A DNA stretch of 64,000 nt from Galbitalea sp036271795 (GCA_036271795.1 DATAZY010000011.1:1-64000); one strand, 5' to 3'. Positions 48,236 through 57,247 are shown, numbered from the stretch's first letter. Numbers and translations are program-made. Notes: generated by a model not told the origin, from the sequence alone.

Positions 48236-48634
48236 TTAGAGGCCGATGGCGTCACGCCCGGAAGGCGCTGGCCCGTTGTTGCCGAACGATGAGGGTGGGG
48301 GCAGACGACGCTTCCTTTCCGATGGTGTCGCCGCCTCCCGCAGTCGCGTCCGGGCCCAGGCGTGTGCATCGCGGTGGGCGTCCGCTGCCCGGTCCGTGAT
48401 CGCTGCGCCCACCCGGGGGGCGAGGTCGGTGGGGCGCACCCACTCGATGCCCCGGCCATTGGCGCGCCCGTCAGAGCGCGGTGACTCAGAGCGTGCTGCT
48501 GAGGAGGCGCTGCGCGTTAGTTCCGTCAACGCCCAGGCCGGCCGTTCCGCACCCCCGGCGTCTTTTTCTCGCACCGAGTCCGGTTCGTGGTGTGCGGATT
48601 CGGGTCGTCCGGTTTGGTTGTCGTCGTTACTCAT
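48236..48634 (-). CDS. small polar protein, unknown
   Basis: A 132-residue protein starting MSNDDNQTGRPESA, highly charged and likely disordered in its first half; later residues (RVGAAITDRAADAHRDAHAWARTRL) could form one helix. AGGAG precedes ATG 48634. It is the first gene of the minus-strand conjugation module and lies just outside the repeat-rich control region. No family recognised. Confidence 0.65.
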   Translation of the reverse strand: MSNDDNQTGRPESAHHEPDSVREKDAGGAERPAWALTELTRSASSAARSESPRSDGRANGRGIEWVRPTDLAPRVGAAITDRAADAHRDAHAWARTRLREAATPSERKRRLPPPSSFGNNGPAPSGRDAIGL

Positions 48635-48963
48635 TGGTGCTCCTGTTCGTTGACTCGATTTCCTGCTCCTCCGCGACAGCGACGCGAGACTCGGATATGC
48701 GGGGGCACCTACTGCGCCGCCCACCTAATAGGGGTAGGCGCAGAACACCGATGTGGTCCAATGTCACCAAAACGAGCACTTTGATCTCTCGCGATACCCG
48801 CGGCAGCACACGCAAATGGGCGGATTTACCAGCGCCAGTACACGCACCAATCGGTGGTCGGCCTGCGTGTATTGGTGGCGGGGCGGCGGAATACACGCGC
48901 GAACACACGCGCGGTGGACAGGATCGCAGGTGACCTTATTTCTCCATCGAGAAGGAGCACACC
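48635..48963. promoter_or_regulatory. divergent control region with repeats (candidate origin/operator)
   Basis: A gene-free stretch of 329 bases between the two modules. It contains an inverted repeat with CTGCGCC (48712-48718) and GGCGCAG (48737-48743), a perfect 8-base inverted repeat TACACGCA/TGCGTGTA (48839-48871), and five copies of ACACGC in both orientations. Divergent promoters and ParB or sigma-factor binding are expected here. Origin of transfer is possible but unproven. Confidence 0.6.
48808..48910. repeat. iteron-like cluster of ACACGC motifs
   Basis: ACACGC occurs at 48808-48813, 48840-48845, 48893-48898 and 48905-48910. Its complement GCGTGT is at 48865-48870. Flanks share TAC or CAC before and A/G after. 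Spacing varies, so they are not strict direct iterons. Confidence 0.55.
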
Positions 48964-49692
48964 ATGACAACCGCATCCCCACAAACAACACCCTTGGTGA
49001 CCCAGTTGAATTTCGAATGGGTTGCCGTCCGCGACCGCCTTGTCGACTGCGGCGTGCACGGGAGTCGCAGCGGAGCTGAGCTGTTAACGGCGATCCGCCA
49101 ATCTGACGGCCCTGAGCAGGACACCCTGTTGCATGCGTTGCTGATGCGTGGCCGCGACGGGAACGCGCAGGCCGACAGGGTGGTGCTTCAAGCGCTGATT
49201 CCCGCCGCACAGAGAATCGCTCAACGCGTGAGCGGACTTGAGTATCTGAACCGTGCCGACCGTGCCGGCTATGCGGTCGGTGCGGCGTGGGAGAGTATCC
49301 GCACCTACCGACTCTATTTGCGGGACCGGGTGATGGCGAACCTGACGATGAACATGCTCCATCTCCTTACGCCGAAACCAACAGCTAACGAACGGCTGAT
49401 TGCCGCCCGCACCGTTACCGTCTCCGATGAGTTCCTCGAGACCGTGCCAGCAACCTGGACGCGCGAACCAACCCCAGAGGTGGAACTGGCGGATGTCCTC
49501 GCCTGGGCTGTCAACACCCGGGTGCTCAACCGTGCGGAGGTCGACCTGTTGATTCGAACCGCACTAGGAGATCGCACTCACGCCGCCATCGCTGCGGGCA
49601 TGGGGCTGAGCGTCGAAGGTCTACGCAGCCGCCTCACGCGCATTCGTAAACGGCTCGCCACGGCAGCCCGAACCGAATTCCTCGCCGCCTAA
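48964..49692 (+). CDS. sigma-70-like factor, element regulator
   Basis: A 242-residue protein. Residues about 60-130 are helical (RVVLQALIPAAQRIAQRVSGLEYLNRADRAGYAVGAAWE), compatible with sigma region 2. Residues about 185-240 hold a region-4 helix-turn-helix: ALGDRTHAAIAAGMGLSVEGLRSRLTRIRKRL. AGGAG lies before ATG 48964. It leads the plus-strand module and is divergent from the conjugation operon, so it may switch the Tad genes or the transfer genes. The ECF-like label is by pattern. Confidence 0.75.
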   Translation: MTTASPQTTPLVTQLNFEWVAVRDRLVDCGVHGSRSGAELLTAIRQSDGPEQDTLLHALLMRGRDGNAQADRVVLQALIPAAQRIAQRVSGLEYLNRADRAGYAVGAAWESIRTYRLYLRDRVMANLTMNMLHLLTPKPTANERLIAARTVTVSDEFLETVPATWTREPTPEVELADVLAWAVNTRVLNRAEVDLLIRTALGDRTHAAIAAGMGLSVEGLRSRLTRIRKRLATAARTEFLAA

Positions 49693-49758
49693 CGCGTTCC
49701 TGGCAGGCTTGCTCACCCGGGGCTTTCGCCCACGGTGTTGACGCGCGACAATGGTGGC

Positions 49759-50088
49759 GTGCAACGACCTTCGCCTGACGGGAACTTCGCCTTACTGGCG
49801 TTATCCCGTGCGTTGGGCTGCTCGGATGTACGCGTCCGAATCCTGCGGAGCGCGTTCCGCGACGGGGCTTGCACTGCGGCAATGCTGATGAGCGAACTTG
49901 GTGTGAGCCGCAGCGCTCTGACCAGCCAAATCCGCCCACTGGTCAGTGCGGGGCTCCTCATCCCGGAAACCGACCCCCACAACGACAACGCGGTCGGCGG
50001 TAGTAACCGCCGGCGGTGGCGAATCGACGCAGATGCTTTTGATGCCGCTGTGGATGACTTTCGCCGCACCGTAACAGGGCGTCACTAG
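49759..50088 (+). CDS. winged-helix regulator
   Basis: About 109 residues from the GTG at 49759 (QRPSPDGNFALLALSRALG follows). A helix-turn-helix with CTAAMLMSELGVSRSALTSQIRPLVSAGLL is the ArsR/MarR-like recognition region, and a basic wing RRRWRI follows. No SD is visible, and GACAAT at 49747-49752 could be a -10 for a leaderless message. It lies between the sigma-like gene and the Tad locus and may regulate the latter. Confidence 0.72.
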   Translation: MQRPSPDGNFALLALSRALGCSDVRVRILRSAFRDGACTAAMLMSELGVSRSALTSQIRPLVSAGLLIPETDPHNDNAVGGSNRRRWRIDADAFDAAVDDFRRTVTGRH

Positions 50089-50102
50089 CCCCGATTAGGG
50101 GC
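50088..50102 (+). terminator. short stem-loop after the winged-helix gene
   Basis: GCCCC-GATTA-GGGGC, five base pairs, starts at the last base of the winged-helix stop codon. Weak, but it precedes the Tad promoter. Confidence 0.35.
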
Positions 50103-50111
50103 GCAATCTCC

Positions 50112-50141
50112 TTGCTGCGGTTTTGGCAAGCGTCGTAGACT
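50112..50141 (+). promoter_or_regulatory. candidate promoter of the Tad locus
   Basis: TTGCTG (50112-50117) and TAGACT (50136-50141) with an 18-base spacer, about 110 bases before the SAF gene start. Confidence 0.4.
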
Positions 50142-50253
50142 GACCGTACCACCCTGCCTCGGGTGCCCGTTGACGGGAAAACATTAGCCTTATCTGAACC
50201 ACTTCTTCCCTCTCACCGCACCCCTTTTAGGCAGCAACTGTCTGTGAGAGGGG

Positions 50254-50928
50254 ATGAGGTCTGTGGCGACAGCAGTGGCAACACCAGTCACGCCCGCGCG
50301 CGCCTTGCTGAGCGAGCAACCCATCACCCCCGTCCGCGCTCGTCGCTCCTGGATCTGGATCGCGGGAGCTGCCGCCCTGATACTGGTCGGTGGTCTCCTC
50401 AACGTCTTCCTCTTCACCTCCGCCGGGCATCCCGATGAGGTGTTCGCCGTCACCCATAACATCCCGCGCGGCACCACCCTCACCGCTGACGACCTGACTT
50501 CCCTTGCGCTGGCCTCCGGGCAGAGCTCGCCCGCGATCTCCACCGCGTCACCGGCGGAGGTGATCGGAAAGGTCACAACGGTGGACCTGCCCAAGGGCAG
50601 CCTGATCACCGCAGCTTCGATCGCGGCGACGCAGCAGATCCCGGCCGGTCGCGCCTTGGTGGGTCTCTCGCTGAAATCCTCGCAACTGCCAGCGGAACCG
50701 CTGGTGGCTGGCAATCACGTCGAAATCGTTCCGATCGCCACCGACACTACCGGTGATGTCAGTGTCACCACCTCCACCATTTCCGGTGTCGTCTCCGACA
50801 CCACGCTCGACCAGCAGTCCGACACGACGATCGTCGATGTCTACGTGAGCCAGACGGTCGCCGCCGACCTGACCAGCCGTGCCGCAGCCGGGTCGGTGGC
50901 GATCTATCTGACCGGGGCGGATGGCTGA
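50254..50928 (+). CDS. cpaB: SAF/CpaB-like Flp pilus assembly protein
   Basis: A 224-residue protein with one helix (WIWIAGAAALILVGGLLNVFLF) and an SAF domain (IPRGTTLTADDLTSLALA) followed by beta strands (TTVDLPKGSLITAASI). CpaB/RcpC-like proteins span the wall in Tad machines. First gene of an eleven-gene run with overlaps or short gaps. The GGGGATG segment near 50244 serves as SD. Same family as the chromosomal copy at 25723. Confidence 0.87.
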   Translation: MRSVATAVATPVTPARALLSEQPITPVRARRSWIWIAGAAALILVGGLLNVFLFTSAGHPDEVFAVTHNIPRGTTLTADDLTSLALASGQSSPAISTASPAEVIGKVTTVDLPKGSLITAASIAATQQIPAGRALVGLSLKSSQLPAEPLVAGNHVEIVPIATDTTGDVSVTTSTISGVVSDTTLDQQSDTTIVDVYVSQTVAADLTSRAAAGSVAIYLTGADG

Positions 50929-50930
50929 CC

Positions 50931-51776
50931 GTGGCCGTCATCGCCTTCGCTTCTTTTTCCGGGTCACCGGGCGTGAGCACGGCTGCGCTTGCGTTCGCCG
51001 TGCACTGGCCGCGCCCCGTGGTCCTGTTTGAGGCCGAGACCGCCAACGTGACCTCCGCGATGGCGGGATTCTTTCGCTCCAACCTCCCGCCGACTGTTGC
51101 GGGCCTCGACAAAGTAGCGGTTGCCCATGCCCGCGAGATTCTCACCTGGCAGGACCTTCTCGACCCCGACTCGAAGCTGTCCATCGCCGTCCACGACCTC
51201 CCAGCAGTGGACCAAATGCCCATTCCGGCGCTCCCTGCCGGGCATCGCCTCTGGGTGGTGCCGGGGTTCTTCCGCTTGACGATCATCGATGGTGTTCGGG
51301 GGCTGTGGGCACGGTTGCCAGGGCTGTTCCGGGCGCTCAGCGACGCCGGCGTTGACGTGCTGGTCGACCTGGGCCGGACCAGCCCGAACGACATCCGGCT
51401 CCCGATCCTCGACCAGGCCGACCGTGTGCTGGTGTGTGCGGCAGCCACGATGGTGGACCTGAACCGCGTCTACCGTCGCATTGAACTGGCGGACCTCGCC
51501 GACCGGCTCGAAGGGATTGGCCGGGCCGAGAGGTACCGGCTGCTGCTCACCGAACCTCCCGCCGAGCCGGTTCCGGCCAGCGACTTTGCCGTGCACCTGA
51601 TGCCCGTGCTGGCGACTCTCCCGTTCGACCCCGACGGCGCAGCCACGTTCTCCCTCGGGAAACCGGACCCTCGCCCGAACCGGAACATCTACCGCCAGTC
51701 CGTGCGTCGCGTCGTCACCCTCCTCGACGACGAAACCAGGGGAGCCGCCCAGAGCATTGACAGGAAGGCGGGCTGA
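50931..51776 (+). CDS. CpaE/TadZ-like protein with degenerate P-loop
   Basis: A 281-residue protein lacking the receiver-like lead of CpaE. The P-loop position reads FSGSPGVSTAALAFA, so Walker A lysines are absent. Later strands LLVDLGRTSPNDIR-like and LDQADRVLVCAAATMVDL fit a MinD/ParA fold. Tad loci need TadZ to localise the machine; ATP-binding here may be altered. GTG start, 2 bases after the CpaB stop. Confidence 0.82.
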   Translation: MAVIAFASFSGSPGVSTAALAFAVHWPRPVVLFEAETANVTSAMAGFFRSNLPPTVAGLDKVAVAHAREILTWQDLLDPDSKLSIAVHDLPAVDQMPIPALPAGHRLWVVPGFFRLTIIDGVRGLWARLPGLFRALSDAGVDVLVDLGRTSPNDIRLPILDQADRVLVCAAATMVDLNRVYRRIELADLADRLEGIGRAERYRLLLTEPPAEPVPASDFAVHLMPVLATLPFDPDGAATFSLGKPDPRPNRNIYRQSVRRVVTLLDDETRGAAQSIDRKAG

Positions 51777-53359
51777 TGGCGGATCCGAAGCCCGAGCCAA
51801 CGATCCGCACCAGGCCGTTCCTCGACGAGATTCTCACCCGCCGGGCACCCGCCCGAGCGCTGCCACCGATGGAGCCCGACCAGTCGCCCAGCGCGGTCAC
51901 GCCCGGATCGCTGCACCTGTTCGCCGCAGCCACCGGGGCCGGACCGCCGAAGGTGGCCGATGAGCCACATCCGGACGACGAGGCCCGGTCGTCATTCGGG
52001 CTGACCGAAGCCGCAGGTCGAGCTCGCGGCGACGAGGTCGACTGGGGTGTCGTCGACACTTTGGTTAAAGAACTGAACCTCGACTCCAGCGGCGAACGAA
52101 CCCGCGCGGACTTCGACGTCGCCATCGCCTCCGCGGAGCCGGAGACACCGTTCGAAGCAGACACGCTGAAGGAGATTCGCCGGCTGGTGAAGCGTCTGGT
52201 CGATTATCGTGCACTGAACCTTGGCCCGGACCACGACTGGGGTGCCGAGCTCACAGCACAGCATGTGCAGGCCGTCTTCGACTCCGCGTTCCGGTACGGC
52301 CGATTCCAGCAGTACCTGCGCGAGGAAGACATCGAAGACATCAGCATTGTCGGACACGACAACGTGATGGTGACCAAGTCCTCCGGTCTGCGGGAACGCC
52401 GGCCACCGGTCGCGGACAACGACCAGGAACTCGAGCGGATGGTTGCCGACCTCGCCAGTTGGAGGGGGAGAGTGTTTGGCCGCCCGAACGGCCACATCGA
52501 CCTCGACATCGGTGGCGCCCGGTTCTCCGCCACCGGCGCGTCGATCACCTCTCGCCCCAATGTGACGCTGCGCAAACACAACCATGTTGACGTCACCCTG
52601 ACCGACATGATCGGACTCGGGACGATCACCCGGAAAATGGCCGAGTTCCTGACCCTCGCCAGCCAGGCCAACCTTTCCGCTCTGGTCGCCGGCTACCCGC
52701 AGGTGGGTAAGACCACGTTCCTGCGCGCGTGGATGGCGGCGGTGCCGTGGGAGGAGAAAATCGTCACCATCGAAACCGAACGGGAACTGTACCTGGGCAA
52801 ACTTCCCCACCGGCATTCGCAGGTGTCCGACTTCCAATACCTGCCCTCCACCCTCGCCGGAAGCGACCTCGCCTCTTCATACAGTCTCGAGGACGCGTTC
52901 CGCGAGTCGCTGCGCTCCTCAGCACAACGGATCCTCTTCGGTGAGATCCGCGGCGCCGAAGGACCGGTCGCGCTGAAAGCGATGCAGGCGGGGAAAGGGT
53001 CCATCTCCACGATCCATGCACGCAGCTCGACGGATGCTCTGCATCGCTTCGCCGATGTCCTGATGAGCGAGCAAGGCCTGGCGGATGATCTGGTGCCGTT
53101 GCGGCAGATCCTGCGCAGTATCGACCTGGTCGTTTACCTCGACATCATCCCCAACCCCGATGGGACCCGACGACGCATTGTCGCCGAGATCGCCGAGGTC
53201 ATCGCCAGGCCCAATGAACAACTCCCGATGGCCGCCCCGTTGTTCCGTTGGGACCACGCCCAGGGCACGTTCACCCGGCCGGAGAAACCCAGCACCGAGA
53301 TGATGCACCGGTTCGCCCGCCACGGACTGACAACCGACCTGTTCGAGGAAGGTGACTGA
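51776..53359 (+). CDS. cpaF: Tad secretion ATPase CpaF/TadA
   Basis: A 527-residue ATPase. The first 110 residues are disordered, followed by the CpaF N-domain (about 120-290). Walker A is GYPQVGKTTFL (about 305), Walker B/Asp box ILFGEIRGAEG and His box GSISTIHARSS (about 409). ATG shares TGATG with CpaE. It powers pilin polymerisation. Confidence 0.92.
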   Translation: MADPKPEPTIRTRPFLDEILTRRAPARALPPMEPDQSPSAVTPGSLHLFAAATGAGPPKVADEPHPDDEARSSFGLTEAAGRARGDEVDWGVVDTLVKELNLDSSGERTRADFDVAIASAEPETPFEADTLKEIRRLVKRLVDYRALNLGPDHDWGAELTAQHVQAVFDSAFRYGRFQQYLREEDIEDISIVGHDNVMVTKSSGLRERRPPVADNDQELERMVADLASWRGRVFGRPNGHIDLDIGGARFSATGASITSRPNVTLRKHNHVDVTLTDMIGLGTITRKMAEFLTLASQANLSALVAGYPQVGKTTFLRAWMAAVPWEEKIVTIETERELYLGKLPHRHSQVSDFQYLPSTLAGSDLASSYSLEDAFRESLRSSAQRILFGEIRGAEGPVALKAMQAGKGSISTIHARSSTDALHRFADVLMSEQGLADDLVPLRQILRSIDLVVYLDIIPNPDGTRRRIVAEIAEVIARPNEQLPMAAPLFRWDHAQGTFTRPEKPSTEMMHRFARHGLTTDLFEEGD

Positions 53360-54231
53360 TGACGATCTATGCCGCGCTCACCGGCGTCATGGTCATGGCC
53401 GGCATTGTCATGATGGTCTTAGCCTTCCGCCCCGCGCCCGAACGACCACAACCCCGCACCAGGCGGACCCTTCCGCAGCGTTGGGCGGCCGTGACCCGCC
53501 GGACGAAAACGACGATCCTGCTCGGCCTGATCCTCGGGGTTGTCGCGGCGGCGCTTTCCGGCGTCGTCATCCTGGTGGTGGTCGTCCCCGCCGCGGTGAT
53601 CGGGCTTCCGCTCCTTCTGGGCAAATCCGACACCCGGGAGCGGGACTTGCTCTCCGCCCTGGAGAGCTGGACTCGCAGTCTTTCATCAGCTGCGGAAACC
53701 GGCTCGTTCACCTTGCGTGAAGTCATCACCATCACCCGAGCTTCCGCACCGCCGATCCTGCGGGTCGGCGTTGACCGGTTGAACCAGCGGATCAGCGGAT
53801 CGTGGTCCAACGCCGCGGCCCTTCGCGAGTTCGCGACCGAGATGAACAGCGCCCACGTCGACGAAGTCGTGATCTACCTCATCCAAGCCGCCGAATACAA
53901 CGCTGGCGGCCTCACCAAAGCCCTCGACGGGGTAGCCGAAATGCTTGCCGACGAGGTGAAACTTCAGTTGGACACCGCGATCGAGCGGGGGAAACCCCGG
54001 CGCAGCCTCATCACCATGACCGGCATCATCACCGTGGTACTGGCCGGGATCATCCTCTTCTCCCACACCAACCAGATCGGCCTCTACCGCACCCCGCTCG
54101 GCGAAGTGATCCTCACCATCATCCTGACCGTGTTCGTGCTGCTGTTGATCTGGGCCAAGGCACAAGCGCGCCGCAAACCGGATGCCCGCATCATCCTCAC
54201 AGCAGACCCGACACGGGCAGGCGAATCATGA
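53359..54231 (+). CDS. tadB: Tad inner-membrane protein TadB
   Basis: A 290-residue protein with helices near 3-20, 52-75, 232-252 and 255-278 and a T2SS-F-like cytoplasmic domain (RDLLSALESWTRSLSSAAETGSF). TadB/TadC form the platform for pilin extraction. Start TGATG overlaps CpaF, stop ATGA overlaps TadC. Confidence 0.9.
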   Translation: MTIYAALTGVMVMAGIVMMVLAFRPAPERPQPRTRRTLPQRWAAVTRRTKTTILLGLILGVVAAALSGVVILVVVVPAAVIGLPLLLGKSDTRERDLLSALESWTRSLSSAAETGSFTLREVITITRASAPPILRVGVDRLNQRISGSWSNAAALREFATEMNSAHVDEVVIYLIQAAEYNAGGLTKALDGVAEMLADEVKLQLDTAIERGKPRRSLITMTGIITVVLAGIILFSHTNQIGLYRTPLGEVILTIILTVFVLLLIWAKAQARRKPDARIILTADPTRAGES

Positions 54232-55112
54232 GTCCGCTCCTGGTCGCCTTCCTTCCCGGCGCCGTGATCGGTGTGGGACTGGCGCTCTTACTCCTCAGGG
54301 CCGCCCCGCGGCTGCTTCGCACCGGCGACGCACTGACCCGGCTCGGCGACGTATCACCGTCGCCCGTCGCCGCTGCCTCGACGAAGGTCTCCGAGCGGCT
54401 CGGGAACTGGGTCCATCAGCACGCCCCCACCATCCCCGGGTTCACCGCACCGCTCAAACAACTCGACCTCCTCGAAATCCCGGTCAGCCGGTTCTACGGC
54501 CAGAAACTCCAACTCGCCGGCATCGGCTTTATCGCACCCATCATCCTTCCCATCTTCTTCCAACTGACCCTCGGGTACTTCTTCGCCCTCCCACTCCTGC
54601 TCTGCCCGGTGCTTGCCATCATCATGTGGACCGTGCCGGACGGGACCGTGCGCGCGAAAGCGAAAGACGCACAACGAGAGTTCACCCGGTTCGTCACCGT
54701 CTACCTCGAACTCGTTGCCGTCGCCCTGCTCGGCGACACCACCACCGACAGCGCGCTGACCAGCGCTGCCGGAGTGTCCGACACGTGGGTGTTCCGTCGT
54801 ATCCGCCGGGAATACCGGGTCGCGGACCTCACCCGCGTGTCGAAATGGGATGCCCTCGAGCACCTCGGTACCGACATCGAGGTACCTGCCCTGGTTGATA
54901 TGTCCCGCCTGTTGCGCCTCTCCGAAGCCCGCGTCGGCCTGCGCGAGCAACTCCGGGCAGCCTGCCGGAAACTCCGGGCACAAGTGGCCGCCGATGACAA
55001 AGACGCCGCCCAACGGCTGACCTCCCGGATGGATCTCCCCGTCCTGTGCTGCCTGCTGCCGATCCTTGCCATCACGATTACCCCCACCCTTCTGCAACTC
55101 ACCACGCTCTAA
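54228..55112 (+). CDS. tadC: Tad inner-membrane protein TadC
   Basis: A 294-residue protein from ATG 54228, which shares ATGA with TadB. Helices near 3-22, 107-145 and 275-292 flank a T2SS-F-like domain (FTRFVTVYLELVAVALLGDT). A longer frame beginning at 53802 is antisense-like noise before this start. Confidence 0.9.
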   Translation: MSPLLVAFLPGAVIGVGLALLLLRAAPRLLRTGDALTRLGDVSPSPVAAASTKVSERLGNWVHQHAPTIPGFTAPLKQLDLLEIPVSRFYGQKLQLAGIGFIAPIILPIFFQLTLGYFFALPLLLCPVLAIIMWTVPDGTVRAKAKDAQREFTRFVTVYLELVAVALLGDTTTDSALTSAAGVSDTWVFRRIRREYRVADLTRVSKWDALEHLGTDIEVPALVDMSRLLRLSEARVGLREQLRAACRKLRAQVAADDKDAAQRLTSRMDLPVLCCLLPILAITITPTLLQLTTL

Positions 55113-55133
55113 AAACCCCCTGAGGAGAACACC

Positions 55134-55346
55134 ATGAAGACGCGCATGCAACAGCTCCCAACCCTCGCCCTTCGCATGTACAGCAGTATCCGCGCCAGAA
55201 CCGACAGGCTCATGGCGCGGCCCGAAGCTGGCATCGACTCATCCACTGAGAAAGCCATCTACATCGTCGGCGGTGTCGTCCTCGGCCTTGCGGTGATCGG
55301 TCTGGTCACCGCGTTCGTCAACGGCTACCTCGCCAAACTGCCCTAG
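55134..55346 (+). CDS. flp: Flp-type pilin
   Basis: A 70-residue protein. A basic leader (MKTRMQQLPTLALRMYSSIRARTDRLMARPEAG) ends at Gly33, followed by IDSSTEKAIYIVGGVVLGLAVIGLV, a hydrophobic helix with Glu39 near the expected position of Flp pilins. Class III cleavage would be after Gly33. It is the main subunit candidate of the element's pilus and is processed by the element's own peptidase. SD GAGGAGA lies at 55121-55127. Confidence 0.85.
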   Translation: MKTRMQQLPTLALRMYSSIRARTDRLMARPEAGIDSSTEKAIYIVGGVVLGLAVIGLVTAFVNGYLAKLP

Positions 55347-55354
55347 GAGGCGCG

Positions 55355-55771
55355 ATGAAATCCCGGTCCGTGATGACACGTGCACGCCGCCTGCGGGCGG
55401 CCGTCGAACGGGAGGACGGCTACGCCTCCGAAATCATCATCCTGCCCGGGATCTTCCTCCTCCTCATCGCAGCCCTCCAAGGCGCCCTGTGGTATCTCGG
55501 CAGCAACGTCGCCCAGACCGCCGCCGTCGCCGCATACACCAACGCCCGCGCCTACCAATCCACCCCCGATATTGGCCAGACTGCCGGTACCCAGATCATC
55601 GACGGCATGCCCGGGTTCCTGCAGGATCCGCAAGTCAACGTCGCACGCTCAGCCACAACCGTGACGGTGACCGTCACAGGTGCCGCCGAGTCCCTCATCC
55701 CCGGAGTACAGCTTCCCCCGGTGACCCGCACCGTCACCGGTCCCGTCGAACGATGGGTACCCGCCCCATGA
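55355..55771 (+). CDS. TadE-like minor pilin
   Basis: A 138-residue protein with a hydrophilic lead (REDGYASEIIILPGIFLLLIAALQ) and one hydrophobic helix beginning near Glu27, then an extracytoplasmic domain ending PVERWVPAP. The SE-I spacing resembles TadE. SD GGAGG is seven bases before ATG 55355. Confidence 0.85.
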   Translation: MKSRSVMTRARRLRAAVEREDGYASEIIILPGIFLLLIAALQGALWYLGSNVAQTAAVAAYTNARAYQSTPDIGQTAGTQIIDGMPGFLQDPQVNVARSATTVTVTVTGAAESLIPGVQLPPVTRTVTGPVERWVPAP

Positions 55772-56211
55772 GCGTGCTGCGCACAATCGTTCGAGACGAA
55801 CGCGGGGACGTGGAAGACATCCCGGGACTTGCGATCGTCCTCATCGGAATCCTCTGCCCTCTCATCGCCGTCGGCATCTTCATGGGACGCTACGGGCTGG
55901 CTGACAACACCGTGCAGAGCGCTGCAGCTGCTGCAGCGCGCGACGCCTCCCTGTCCGGATCAGCCACCGATGCTGTCCCGCATGCCAAAGCGGCCGCCGA
56001 GCTTGCCCTCTCCGGCAACGTCAACTGTCAATCCCTGAACCTCGTGATCGGAGGTGACGGCTTGCACACCGCTCTCGGGCAGACCGGAACCGTCACAGCC
56101 ACCATCACCTGCCAGATCGCCACAGCGGATCTCGCTTTCCCACTGATCCCCGGCTCGTTAACCATCACCGAAACCGCCGCGAGCCCGGTCGACCCCTACC
56201 GGCAGAGGTGA
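55768..56211 (+). CDS. TadE/TadG-like minor pilin 2
   Basis: A 147-residue protein from ATG 55768, coupled by ATGA with the preceding gene. ERGDVEDIPGLAIVLIGILCPLIAVGIFM is the pilin-like helix; Ser/Ala-rich sequence and a beta-rich end (TVTATITCQIATAD) follow. The longer frame starting at 55489 is not real. Confidence 0.82.
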   Translation: MSVLRTIVRDERGDVEDIPGLAIVLIGILCPLIAVGIFMGRYGLADNTVQSAAAAAARDASLSGSATDAVPHAKAAAELALSGNVNCQSLNLVIGGDGLHTALGQTGTVTATITCQIATADLAFPLIPGSLTITETAASPVDPYRQR

Positions 56212-56215
56212 CCGC

Positions 56216-56593
56216 ATGAAATACATTCCCCTGGTCCTCATCCTCGCCGTCGCCATGGTCATCATCGCCGGTGTCGTCGTCGACGGCGACGGGAAAACCC
56301 AAACCCTCCAACAGGCCCTGACGATCGCGCAAGGCGCCGCCCGAGCCGGCACCAACGCGGCAACCGGGGACGCTATCAACGGCGACGCGTTCAACCTCTC
56401 ACCCATTGCCGCCGCAGACGCCGCACAGAACTACATCCACGAAGCCGCGGCCACAGGGACTGCGCGGGTTGTCGGCGACCACGTGGTTGTCACGGTCGAC
56501 CTCACCTACACCCCGAAGATCCTCGGCGACTTCGGATTCGGACCCCTGCCAGTCCACGCCACCGCCGCAGCCGAACTCATCGACCAGAACTAA
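56216..56593 (+). CDS. small Tad-associated membrane protein (TadG-like)
   Basis: A 125-residue protein with one N-terminal helix (YIPLVLILAVAMVIIAGVVVD) and a beta-rich domain (ARVVGDHVVVTVDLTYTPK). ATG 56216 is preceded by AGAGGTGA. The size and place suggest a minor pilin or a TadG-like adaptor. Confidence 0.75.
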   Translation: MKYIPLVLILAVAMVIIAGVVVDGDGKTQTLQQALTIAQGAARAGTNAATGDAINGDAFNLSPIAAADAAQNYIHEAAATGTARVVGDHVVVTVDLTYTPKILGDFGFGPLPVHATAAAELIDQN

Positions 56594-56611
56594 CCGCGAA
56601 GGATCCACGCC

Positions 56612-57247
56612 ATGAACAAGCCCCGAGCACTCGCAACACTTGCTGCGGTCGGCGCGGCAGCTATCCTGCTCACCGGATGCGTTCAAGGCAACCCACATCC
56701 GTCGGCCGGGCAAACACACTCAGCATCGCCAACACCGAGACCGACCTATTCCCCGATCGGCGACCCCGGAAGCGCGGAACCTCCCGCCAGCCAGGACGAC
56801 GCATGGGTCGCGGCGAACAAGACCGTCAAGGACTTTCTGGCCGTGCAGTACGAAATCGAGCACGACGCAGGAGCGAATCCGAACCGGATCGACCCCTACG
56901 CGAACGGCACCGCGCTATCAGGGGTCCACCAAGTTGCCGCTGGTCTCGCAGAGAAAGGGATCACCACCCACGGTGCCCCCAAATGGACGCCAAGCGCCGT
57001 GGCTTCATCATTCGGCACACTTCTCCCGACGGGCGGCGCTGCCATCGCGAATGGAATCGTCTACGTGAAGGGGTGTTACGACGTCACCGGTCAGACCGCA
57101 ACATACGCGAGCGGTGCGCCCGCCCCGGTCTCGAGCACAAGAGTTTTTCCCGTCGAGTTCAACGTCGAGTATGTCCCGGACGCCAAATCGTGGATGGTCA
57201 ACAACTCACAGAGCATCCTCGGACAAGCGGGTGCACCGGCATGCTGA
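56612..57247 (+). CDS. lipoprotein of the Tad locus
   Basis: A 211-residue lipoprotein with lipobox LLTGC (Cys23 region). The mature part (AWVAANKTVKDFLAVQYEIEHDAGANP...) is a single soluble domain. It lies between minor pilin and secreted genes and may be a pilus-associated surface factor. The stop overlaps the next start by seven bases. Confidence 0.82.
   Translation: MNKPRALATLAAVGAAAILLTGCVQGNPHPSAGQTHSASPTPRPTYSPIGDPGSAEPPASQDDAWVAANKTVKDFLAVQYEIEHDAGANPNRIDPYANGTALSGVHQVAAGLAEKGITTHGAPKWTPSAVASSFGTLLPTGGAAIANGIVYVKGCYDVTGQTATYASGAPAPVSSTRVFPVEFNVEYVPDAKSWMVNNSQSILGQAGAPAC

Noticed and set aside
53802..54227. N-terminal extension of TadC
   Set aside because: Overlaps TadB in another frame and is Arg/His/Pro-rich; TadC starts at the ATGA overlap at 54228.
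55489..55767. N-terminal extension of the second TadE-like gene
   Set aside because: Overlaps the first TadE gene in another frame; the ATGA overlap at 55768 gives the normal pilin-like N-terminus.
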